From Desulfovibrio sp. UCD-KL4C (GTDB lineage Bacteria > Desulfobacterota > Desulfovibrionia > Desulfovibrionales > Desulfovibrionaceae), in NCBI RefSeq assembly GCF_006210265.1, contig NZ_VCNC01000001.1:62001-126000 (forward strand): a stretch of 64,000 nt of DNA, given 5' to 3'. The notes below the pieces were generated by a model that searched no databases, had not been told where the DNA came from, and was given only the letters and a program-made list of their open reading frames with translations. How positions within the stretch are numbered: position 1 is the first letter of the stretch; the number at the start of each line of letters is the position of its first letter. The position numbers and the translations under genes were made by a program. Positions 1 to 7,252 of this stretch are shown piece after piece.

Positions 1-1
1 C

Positions 2-433
2 AAGCCTTATGCTTTTAAGCTTGAAAAAATTCTCGATTTTAGAAAGCAAGTTGAAGAGCAGGCTCGTTTAGCTCTGGCTGAAGCGACCAGACTTCATGCT
101 GATCAAAAAAAAATTGTCGATGAAATTGAGCAGAAAAAAAATAATCATCAGAAAAAAGAGTATGAAAAACTGTCTGTTGATGATTTATGGCTATGGCGAC
201 AGTACAATGAAGCTTTAACTAAAGATCTTCATTTTGCGCAAAATCGTCTCACACAATTGGCCCTCAATTTGCAAAGATGCCGTACAGAAGCTGTTCAAAA
301 GTCAAAAGATCGTAAGTTGCTGGAAAAACTAAAAGAGAATCAGGCGAAAAAACACAATGAAGAAGAAAATCTTAAAGAACAAAAAGAGTATGACGAAATG
401 GCAACGCTTCGGTTCAAACCTAAAACTTTCTAA
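2..433 (+). CDS. fliJ: Flagellar export chaperone FliJ (5' end cut by window edge)
   Basis: The frame is open from base 2 and ends with TAA at 431-433, giving 143 visible residues; FliJ proteins are about 147 residues, so only a few N-terminal residues are missing. The protein is almost wholly charged and helical, rich in Lys, Glu and Gln, as expected for the FliJ antiparallel coiled coil. It begins AFKLEKILDFRKQVEEQA, the usual FliJ opening. FliJ is the soluble stalk and escort protein of the flagellar type III export ATPase (FliI/FliH). The MotE-like gene overlaps its 3' end and truA follows. The family call rests on composition, length and context rather than on a catalytic motif. Confidence 0.82.
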   Translation, partial: KPYAFKLEKILDFRKQVEEQARLALAEATRLHADQKKIVDEIEQKKNNHQKKEYEKLSVDDLWLWRQYNEALTKDLHFAQNRLTQLALNLQRCRTEAVQKSKDRKLLEKLKENQAKKHNEEENLKEQKEYDEMATLRFKPKTF

Positions 434-1031
434 AATTCTTATATGTTTGATTTTTCTTGCATTCTTTAAACTTTCTCTCATAGGTACTTTAGGCTTTAAT
501 TTACTTGTCCCAACGCAGGGAGCGGTAAAAGCTGTAGTTGAAAGTAGTGTTGTCCGAAATGTGGTTTCTGCTCCAGAAGCCGTTGCCGCTGAATCTGATA
601 AAAAGCCATCTAAGACGTCAACAACAAAAGGAACAAGTCGTCCTGAAAAAATGGCGGAAGCAGATTGGAAAGCTCTCAAAGCGAAAGAAGATGAACTGGC
701 GCGTAAAGAAAGGTCACTCCGCACACTTGAGAAAAATTTAGATAAAAAACTTGCTGACCTGAACGGGCTTGAAGCCCGCTTGAAAAAGATGATTGCTGAG
801 GCCGATGTTCTGAAAGATAAAAAAATTAAGCATCTGGTCGGCGTGTATACGGCGATGAAGCCTAAAAGTGCAGCTCTGGTTATTGAATCTCTCGATAAGG
901 ATTTAGCTGTCAAAATTTTGTCCGGCATGCGAGGTCGTAATGCTGGTGAAATCCTAGGATTTGTTAATCCAAAGAAAGCGGCAAACCTTTCAGAGGCGTT
1001 GACCAGACTACAGGTTCCTCTTGAGCAGTAG
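390..1031 (+). CDS. MotE-like motility protein (membrane anchor, coiled coil, MgtE-N/FliG-like tail)
   Basis: A 213-residue protein. A hydrophobic anchor lies near residues 15-40 (ILICLIFLAFFKLSLIG). It is followed by a low-complexity periplasmic linker, a coiled coil of about 60 residues, and a C-terminal block (YTAMKPKSAALVIESLD, then KILSGMRGRNAGEILGF) typical of the MgtE-N/FliG-like domain in MotE proteins. MotE is a periplasmic partner of the flagellar motor complex. The ATG at 390 is chosen because it shortens the overlap with fliJ; an in-frame ATG at 357 would add 11 lysine-rich residues, and neither start has a clear ribosome site. It is probably co-transcribed with fliJ. Confidence 0.72.
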   Translation: MTKWQRFGSNLKLSKILICLIFLAFFKLSLIGTLGFNLLVPTQGAVKAVVESSVVRNVVSAPEAVAAESDKKPSKTSTTKGTSRPEKMAEADWKALKAKEDELARKERSLRTLEKNLDKKLADLNGLEARLKKMIAEADVLKDKKIKHLVGVYTAMKPKSAALVIESLDKDLAVKILSGMRGRNAGEILGFVNPKKAANLSEALTRLQVPLEQ

Positions 1032-1064
1032 TTGTTTGAGGTTTTGGAAATAGTTTTTAATAAT

Positions 1065-1091
1065 TGCTCCAGCCGTTTTTCGGCTGGAGCA
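1065..1091 (+). terminator. Hairpin after the MotE-like gene
   Basis: Perfect 11-bp inverted repeat (TGCTCCAGCCG / CGGCTGGAGCA) with a TTTTT loop, 34 bases after the MotE-like stop. No strong T-run follows (TTCATATTT), so it may only slow transcription before truA. Confidence 0.55.
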
Positions 1092-1179
1092 TTCATATTT
1101 GTATGGTCTTGTATTAAATCCTGTAAAATAAAACCGGAGTTCGCAAGTTTGCAACTTAGCTTTTGCGAAAATATTTAAA

Positions 1180-1983
1180 TTGAAAAGAGTCAAAATAACA
1201 ATTGCTTATGATGGAACAAAGTTCTGTGGCTGGCAGATTCAGCCGGGTGTAAGGACAGTTCAAAATGAACTTGAGAAAGCCATTTCGCGTATAACTGGGG
1301 ATTCGGTGCGAGTATATGGTTCAGGCCGTACCGACAGCGGGGTACATGCCCTTGGGCAGGTGGTTCATTTTACAGTGCCAGACAACAAATCAAAAATTCC
1401 ATGGCAACGGGCTTTGAATTCCATTATGCCGAATGATGTTACTGTGTTGGACGTACAGTATGTGGATGAGTCTTTTCACGCTCAGTTCAGTTCTGTTCGT
1501 AAAACATATGTTTACACTCTCTGGCTGGAAAACAGCTTTTTGTTACCATGTCGACGTAACTATGTATGGGCATGTGGTCCACTTGATCTTAATGCACTTG
1601 ATCAGGGGATGGAGTCTTTTTGGGGCGAACATGATTTTGCGTCTTTTCAAAATGTGGGAACTCCGGTCAAGAATACGATTAGAACCATTTTTAATTTTTC
1701 ACGTCTTTCCGGTGAAAACGAGCATGAAATAAGACTTGAAGTATGCGGATCTGGCTTCTTGAAGCAAATGGTGCGTAATATGGTCGGCTGCCTTGTTGAG
1801 ATCGGTAGGGGTAAAGCAAATTCAGATTCAGTCCGATCAGTCTTAGAGGCGAAAGATCGAACTTTAGCACCAGCCACAGCTCCAGCGCAGGGGCTGTGTC
1901 TTGCTCACGTTTATTACGGGGAGCTTGAGCGTGGCGAATCTGAATCTGGACATAATGAATCTAATATTAACGGGGGCGACTGA
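1180..1983 (+). CDS. truA: tRNA pseudouridine(38-40) synthase TruA
   Basis: 267 residues, the normal length. The opening VKITIAYDGTKFCGWQIQP and the catalytic segment GSGRTDSGVHALGQ are diagnostic; the Asp of RTDSGVH is the pseudouridylation nucleophile. Later motifs include FASFQN and GSGFLKQMVRNMVG. It converts uridines 38-40 of the tRNA anticodon arm to pseudouridine. The start is TTG at 1180: no ATG upstream fits, and the family's N terminus begins exactly there. Sitting behind flagellar genes and overlapping the next gene suggests that it is read as part of the flagellar transcript. Confidence 0.95.
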   Translation: MKRVKITIAYDGTKFCGWQIQPGVRTVQNELEKAISRITGDSVRVYGSGRTDSGVHALGQVVHFTVPDNKSKIPWQRALNSIMPNDVTVLDVQYVDESFHAQFSSVRKTYVYTLWLENSFLLPCRRNYVWACGPLDLNALDQGMESFWGEHDFASFQNVGTPVKNTIRTIFNFSRLSGENEHEIRLEVCGSGFLKQMVRNMVGCLVEIGRGKANSDSVRSVLEAKDRTLAPATAPAQGLCLAHVYYGELERGESESGHNESNINGGD

Positions 1984-3727
1984 AACCGTTGAATCACCGC
2001 AAAAAACTGTAGTAAGTTCTTTTTGGGGTGATAAATTCTCTCGCGCGGCTCTGAAAAATAAATATGAATTAACTGGCACATCTACAGTCATGGATGTGCA
2101 AAGCAATATTTTGAATTTAAGTGAAGCTCTTGGTAAGTTCCGCTGGTCAAAAGATGGCTTCGGTTTGAGTCAATCACGTCTTGTTGTAAATGATCCTTTT
2201 CTTGATAATAAAATTTCAGCTTCTGAAACTCCAAAAAACGAGTATGCGCGCTACTATCGAGCATACTCTCGTGGTTTTACGGGTAGTTCCCCCACACTCC
2301 TTGATCCGGGAGAATATAAATTTAACATGTCTTATGGCTCTGTCACTAAAGAGCTGAGTGTTACTGTTGAGAGCGGTATGAATAATGATGCTGTTCTTGA
2401 TAAAGTGCGTGATGCCGTAAATGAAAGCTCTCTCCCAGTTCAGGCTAGAAAATTTATCCAAAATGTTCCTGGTTCAAATCTTGACGACCTTTTAGGTATC
2501 GGCTCCTCTTTAGCATTCTCTGTAAATACCGCATACAGCAATAATAACTCCGATATAGTTGGAGGTTATGACGGAGAGACAGATAGTGAAGTTAATAGCC
2601 AACTGAAATTCAGTGATACTAGCGGACATTTGATCTCTAATCTTAAACTTACAGATACCTTTTTGCCTGTCGGCCCTGCGGAAGAAAGAAGCTATAGCTT
2701 GTCTGGAACTAGAGCTGGTTCAGTTTCAGAATATTTAAGCAAAGGTTTTGACGTAAATGCGGTATCAACACTTGCCATCGGAGTTCATTCTATCGGTTAT
2801 TCTATTGGAGAAGAAACTGGAACAATCGATTTTTATGTTGATGAAGGGGCCACGTGGCAGACAGTTTTGAATTCAATTAAAAACGCAGCTGCTGGGACTT
2901 CTGAAAAATTTACAGCTGAGATTGTCGATGCAAAACTACCATCTTCGGTCTACACTGGAGATGAGTATTATCTGATTGATGGAAAAGCTGTAACAATTAC
3001 TTCCGTTTCCCCCAAGCTTGGTGAAAGACTTGTCCTCGAACCTGAGGATGGACTTGAGGTCTTGGGGTTTAATGCTACATCTCAGCCTGGGGTAGATGCG
3101 GAAATGGTGATTAACGGAGTTACAGAAACACGCGCTCCCGGGGAGTTTGCTTTGGATCATGGTCGAGTAACTGTAGAACTTAATGAACCATTCGGCGAAA
3201 CTTTGCCCTTGCGTGTGGTAAATGCTGCTATGCAGATAGAAGGAAATATCGGTTTATTTACTGACGCTTATAATGAGTTGCGGAAAACAATATTGCCGTC
3301 TGAGGATCTTTTCAAAGATGGTTTTGCAGATATGTGGCGTGAACCGATTGAGAATAATAGAATAAATTATGAATGGATGGGGCTACGGGAAGCTGAAAAG
3401 GATGATTTACTCTGGTTTGATTCAGATGTGTTTTACTCTGCAATAGGCTCAGAACCGGATAGGGTCAAAGACCTTTTGGAAGGAGAGGAAAATGGATTGG
3501 TCCCTCTTTGGAAAGAAGTGAATGCGACTGTATTAAAGAATAAAGTCAGTTCGTATCTGATACCGAAAACATCACTGCCCGGGCCGTGGCTTCCGGAACC
3601 TTCACCTCGTACTGAATTGGAATTAGAAGTTAAGAAAGAGCTTGTTGATACATTTGATACTGCTTTGAAATTTGACTTTGATGAGAATCTTGAAAGCACA
3701 GGAAGGTTGATTGCACGGAAAGGGTAA
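1955..3727 (+). CDS. FliD-like/flagellin-IN-motif protein of unknown role
   Basis: About 590 residues from ATG 1955, overlapping truA by 29 bases; the frame is also open from 1901. Two segments resemble the IN motif of FliD and flagellins. One is LDPGEYKFNMSYG, followed by VTVESGMNNDAVLDKV. The other is AIGVHSIGYSIGEETG, followed by DEGATWQTVLNSIKNA. The remainder is polar beta-rich sequence ending in an acidic helical tail. No signal peptide or membrane helix is seen, which fits export by the flagellar apparatus. The place after fliJ, MotE and truA supports a flagellar role. It could be a cap-related or hook-associated protein, but the assignment is by motif only. It ends one base before the convergent FapA gene, with no terminator between them. 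Confidence 0.55.
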   Translation: MNLILTGATETVESPQKTVVSSFWGDKFSRAALKNKYELTGTSTVMDVQSNILNLSEALGKFRWSKDGFGLSQSRLVVNDPFLDNKISASETPKNEYARYYRAYSRGFTGSSPTLLDPGEYKFNMSYGSVTKELSVTVESGMNNDAVLDKVRDAVNESSLPVQARKFIQNVPGSNLDDLLGIGSSLAFSVNTAYSNNNSDIVGGYDGETDSEVNSQLKFSDTSGHLISNLKLTDTFLPVGPAEERSYSLSGTRAGSVSEYLSKGFDVNAVSTLAIGVHSIGYSIGEETGTIDFYVDEGATWQTVLNSIKNAAAGTSEKFTAEIVDAKLPSSVYTGDEYYLIDGKAVTITSVSPKLGERLVLEPEDGLEVLGFNATSQPGVDAEMVINGVTETRAPGEFALDHGRVTVELNEPFGETLPLRVVNAAMQIEGNIGLFTDAYNELRKTILPSEDLFKDGFADMWREPIENNRINYEWMGLREAEKDDLLWFDSDVFYSAIGSEPDRVKDLLEGEENGLVPLWKEVNATVLKNKVSSYLIPKTSLPGPWLPEPSPRTELELEVKKELVDTFDTALKFDFDENLESTGRLIARKG

Positions 3728-5677
3728 TTATAGATTGTCAGCAACAATAGTTCTGGAAGCAGAATCAAAATGAAATTTGACCCTGTTTAAAGGCTTGGTG
3801 ACTGTAAGGGATTTGTCTCCGATTTTTATTTGCACGCCGGGGTAAACAGTTCTTTTGACTCTTATTGATAATCTCTCAAGACTTTCATAATAATCAGCAA
3901 GGTCATTTGAAAGTTTGCTGCGGACTGCTTTTAGCTTGCGTTTGATTTGAGCACGCAGGATAAGAATTTTTTCTATTTGCTGCATTTTATCTGGCGGAGT
4001 TCTAGCTAAAATATCTTCATCGGAATCTTGTCCCAATACCGCATTGATTTTCATTAATCTTTCTCGAAGATTTTCTCTTTCTTTGACCAAAACTTGGTTT
4101 GAGGGTGCCCTAGAAATGATACTTAAAACGGTACTGACACCTATTTCAGAGCCAAGTTCATTTGCTTCAATTCCAGTCGCAGAGGCAATTGACCCTCCTT
4201 GAATAACACCTTTGCCGGTTGTCGCGGTGATGGTTCCTTTACAGCGAACAAGGCAGTTGCTGAGTTCGTGTGCTATCGTAAGGGAGTCTCCGCAGTCAAT
4301 GCGGGAATTAGCTGCAAATTGTGCTGTTATATTATTTCCTGCTTTCAGGTGTCCCTTTCCAGCCATAATAATGCCGCCGCTGATTTCAATATCTCCGCCT
4401 GCACTGACTTCCGCCCCTTCAATTGAGTCCTTAACGAGAATATGACCGGGAACATTGACTACAAAACCTTGCCGAATAGACCCTGTGATGTGAGCTGATC
4501 CTTTTTCAAGTCTGATATTGCCAGTGGAGTAGTCCACGTCGCCTTCTGTTTCAAGAACATCAATTACCGATAATTCTCCCTTTTCAAGGGTAACCATACC
4601 GGTAGCTAAAGCTTTATAGGTTATTCCGTCAGGCATCGGGGCTACATGAAGCCCGGGTTTAATTTCAAGCGATTGACCTCCTGGGGGAGGAGTCTGTCGT
4701 CCGTACACGTCTTCTCCGGCAATACCCTCCTCAGGAGGGTGAATCTTCCCAATGATCTCACCAGGATTGACCATTGGATGCGTGCCTCTTTCTTTAAAAT
4801 CAATTCTATCATTCTCAAGTGAGGTCCCAATCGATTTGGTTTCCTCTTTTGCATATTCAAACCAGCCATTTTTACCTGCAATCGGTTCAGTGCCTTTTGC
4901 AATAACCGTTTCTTTTGCAATTCCTGTTTCTCTGGCTGTTCTTAGAGCCGTTTCTCCTGCTACCAGCAGTATCGGGCGTGAAATGCCAAGAGCCTGTAGG
5001 GCCGGTTCTATTTTTTGCAGGGTAATGTTTGAACCGAAGCAGTCGTGTGGAAAAAGTGTTGCTCTGACTTGCATTGAATTTTTTGAAACATGAATAAGAG
5101 GGGCAACATAAATTTGGTTTTCTTTTATTTGTACCAAGCCGTATGTGTCAGAAATAAGAGCATTACTTTCTTTATCGTAAGAACAGCCTCCGTCAACTGC
5201 AACGGCAAGCCCTTCAGGGGTATCTGTTTTTTCTGTGGGGATGACTTCACCGAGCAGGTTAGCTCCGTTTGAAGCTTTTACCGGAGGAAGCAATGTCCCA
5301 AAGACCATGTCCGGTAAAACCGGAAACTGGAAGTCGGCATCGCCAGAAATTGTGCCGTTTTCAGGCTCTTGAGGGTAAGTTCCGCGAACAAGAGCAACAT
5401 TAAGAATGGATTTACCTTCGCTTGCTCTTTGCAATGCAAATTTTGCCCCGTCAGGGTCGAGTTGTCCTTTATAGCCTGCCAGTTCAAGTCCTTTTTCCAT
5501 CAGCTCTAAAGAAAGAGGAGCTCCATTCCCGCGTGCAGGAGTATAGCTTGAGATGAAAGCAGCCATCTGGTCGGAGGTCGTGCTGAATTCTAAGTGAGCA
5601 TCATGGCTTTCGTCTTCTTTTGCGGTTGAAGAAGATCGTAATGCAGAACCTCTGATAGGGGATTCTTGATCTGCCAT
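3728..5677 (-). CDS. FapA family (DUF342) polymer-like beta-helix protein
   Basis: 649 residues. The middle holds the DUF342 signature (NPGEIIGKIHPPEEGIAGED then VYGRQTPPPGG). It is followed by right-handed beta-helix repeats rich in Gly/Ile/Val (GNIRLEKGSAHITGSI, GGDIEISGGIIMAG) and a C-terminal coiled coil of about 100 residues. The N terminus (residues 1-35) is a polar Ser/Glu leader. FapA proteins are cytoplasmic and have been linked to flagellar assembly and polar localisation in some species; the biochemical activity is uncertain. It stands alone on the - strand, convergent with the flagellar genes. The 140 bases upstream (5678-5817) are AT-rich with no other gene. Confidence 0.85.
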   Translation of the reverse strand: MADQESPIRGSALRSSSTAKEDESHDAHLEFSTTSDQMAAFISSYTPARGNGAPLSLELMEKGLELAGYKGQLDPDGAKFALQRASEGKSILNVALVRGTYPQEPENGTISGDADFQFPVLPDMVFGTLLPPVKASNGANLLGEVIPTEKTDTPEGLAVAVDGGCSYDKESNALISDTYGLVQIKENQIYVAPLIHVSKNSMQVRATLFPHDCFGSNITLQKIEPALQALGISRPILLVAGETALRTARETGIAKETVIAKGTEPIAGKNGWFEYAKEETKSIGTSLENDRIDFKERGTHPMVNPGEIIGKIHPPEEGIAGEDVYGRQTPPPGGQSLEIKPGLHVAPMPDGITYKALATGMVTLEKGELSVIDVLETEGDVDYSTGNIRLEKGSAHITGSIRQGFVVNVPGHILVKDSIEGAEVSAGGDIEISGGIIMAGKGHLKAGNNITAQFAANSRIDCGDSLTIAHELSNCLVRCKGTITATTGKGVIQGGSIASATGIEANELGSEIGVSTVLSIISRAPSNQVLVKERENLRERLMKINAVLGQDSDEDILARTPPDKMQQIEKILILRAQIKRKLKAVRSKLSNDLADYYESLERLSIRVKRTVYPGVQIKIGDKSLTVTKPLNRVKFHFDSASRTIVADNL

Positions 5678-5817
5678 TGGACTTTAGCTCTTTTATATTT
5701 AGATTATGAAGAGTAACTATGATACACTGATAATGCTATTTCTGTGATGTTAATATTATACTATGTTGCGAATTTGTTCAACAAATGTGGACTGGTATTA
5801 TTATAAATATTTTACTT

Positions 5818-7059
5818 CTATTTTTTGTTGATAATCCATGTCAGCTCTTCGAGTGTTGAGAGCAATTTTGCGTACATCCCACCGGCTCCTGGTGGAGGTC
5901 CGAAAAGGGCATTTCGTTGTTCTTTAAGTCCTCTGGGGAATACCGAATGCGGTTCAATGCGGCGCATGGTCATCGCTAATCTTTCAGCCAGCAGGTAACC
6001 TGTCACTCCTTTTTCGAATATTTCTATGTACTTTGAAAAGTCGGCTTTGCAGGAATTCCACATTTGTAAGGCTTCATCGTTTGGTTCAAGTGATGTCACT
6101 TCACAAATAAGAGCGTAAAGGCTGTTGATAGAGGCTCCGGGGATTCCTCTGCGCCAGCCCAGGAGCCAAGGGTTACGCCAGAAAAGGAGAAAATGCCCCT
6201 GTCCGGTAGTAATGATTGTTTCAAGAGATTTGCGCGTCGAGAGCAATACGGTGTCATCCCATAATACAGGGGTGTCGGACAGCTCCCATGCAGGCACTGA
6301 AGGTCTTTCTGTATGCGGTTCATTTTGCACTTGATCAAGAATATGAGACAGCCATATATTCGCTTGCGGAGAAGCTGGAGTTTCAAGATGCGGGTAGCTC
6401 AGTATAAAATTACCTTTGCCGAATTCTCCTGAGATAATTGCGGGGCGGTTATGCAGAAAACTAGGCATTAAGCTTATGCCATATAGGTTTTCCCAGTCGC
6501 TAAGTGTCCCTTCAGGCAATGACCCTACGCAAAGATCTGCTACCCAGAAATCTGGTCCTGGTTCACTATATTTACCAAGTGCGGTAGTAGATTCAGCTCC
6601 GTGTGGTGAAAATTGACCGGGCCACCATACGGGAACGAGCGCTTCTTTACCAAGTGAGTCCGGAACAAGTGGGTGATCATGGTTAAGGTTTAAGCTTATA
6701 TGACCGCTTAAAAAATGATGAAGGCGATTTTCGAATCCTTTGCGCTCCCAGTCCGTTAAGGACAGCCCGCCAGTGCCGGAAAGTGCAAGTCCGGCTCCTC
6801 CGCAAAAGCCTAAGTATGTTCCGCCTTCACTTACATATTGCTTAACCGCAAGTATTCCGGTTCTACCGAGACTGCTGGCTTTTCCTTTTGCCCAGCCGCC
6901 CGGAACGATAAGAGCCTTTGGGGGCTTGCTTGAAAGCAATCCCTGAGCTATTTGATGCCCACGCACTAATTTGTGGTCTATGTTCCATGCTTTTAGTGCC
7001 CGGTGGAGTAAAAGTCCCCAGATGTGGGAGTCGTCCCATAATATATAGATACTTGACAT
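5818..7059 (-). CDS. BPL-N domain protein (class I glutamine-amidotransferase-like fold)
   Basis: 413 residues. The N-terminal ~240 residues match the biotin-protein-ligase N-terminal domain family: SIYILWDDSHIWGLLLHRAL, KALIVPGGWAKGK, and YLGFCGGAGLALS with a Cys at the nucleophile-elbow position. It has GKGNFILSYPHLETP near residue 230. The C-terminal ~170 residues are helical and of no family I recognise. No biotin-ligase catalytic domain is present, so it should not be called BirA. Substrate unknown. It is transcribed alone, divergent from valS. Confidence 0.72.
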   Translation of the reverse strand: MSSIYILWDDSHIWGLLLHRALKAWNIDHKLVRGHQIAQGLLSSKPPKALIVPGGWAKGKASSLGRTGILAVKQYVSEGGTYLGFCGGAGLALSGTGGLSLTDWERKGFENRLHHFLSGHISLNLNHDHPLVPDSLGKEALVPVWWPGQFSPHGAESTTALGKYSEPGPDFWVADLCVGSLPEGTLSDWENLYGISLMPSFLHNRPAIISGEFGKGNFILSYPHLETPASPQANIWLSHILDQVQNEPHTERPSVPAWELSDTPVLWDDTVLLSTRKSLETIITTGQGHFLLFWRNPWLLGWRRGIPGASINSLYALICEVTSLEPNDEALQMWNSCKADFSKYIEIFEKGVTGYLLAERLAMTMRRIEPHSVFPRGLKEQRNALFGPPPGAGGMYAKLLSTLEELTWIINKK

Positions 7060-7089
7060 GTTCGAGTCTCTCTATAAGTGTGTAGCGCA

Positions 7090-7149
7090 AGTTACAAAGT
7101 AACTGCTTGGCGGTGAGCCTGACAGGTGAAAACACGTTAATGTCGGGCT
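7090..7149. promoter_or_regulatory. Two inverted repeats in the BPL-N/valS divergent region
   Basis: AGTTAC-AAA-GTAACT (7090-7104) is a perfect short dyad that could be an operator. Just downstream, AGCCTGACA (7116-7124) pairs with TGTCGGGCT (7141-7149) over 9 bp with one G-T. The second may form a leader hairpin on a valS transcript. No T-box features (specifier loop, TGGN antiterminator bulge) are visible. Confidence 0.3.
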
Positions 7150-7252
7150 GTCAATGCATCTCATTTATTAATTATTTCATTGTTAAAGACAACTTAGCAT
7201 CCGAAGCAAAAAATCGGAAGACTGAGAATTAAGATTATATAGGAGTCATATT

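Noticed and set aside
329-1096. 255-residue - strand frame opposite fliJ and the MotE-like gene
   Set aside because: Ser/Phe/Arg-rich antisense translation of a coiled coil; the + strand genes fit known families.
5818-7059. Biotin-protein ligase BirA
   Set aside because: Only the N-terminal BPL-N-like domain is present; the biotin ligase catalytic domain is missing.
7060-7252. T-box leader for valS
   Set aside because: No specifier loop, no T-box sequence and no terminator/antiterminator pair; only short dyads.
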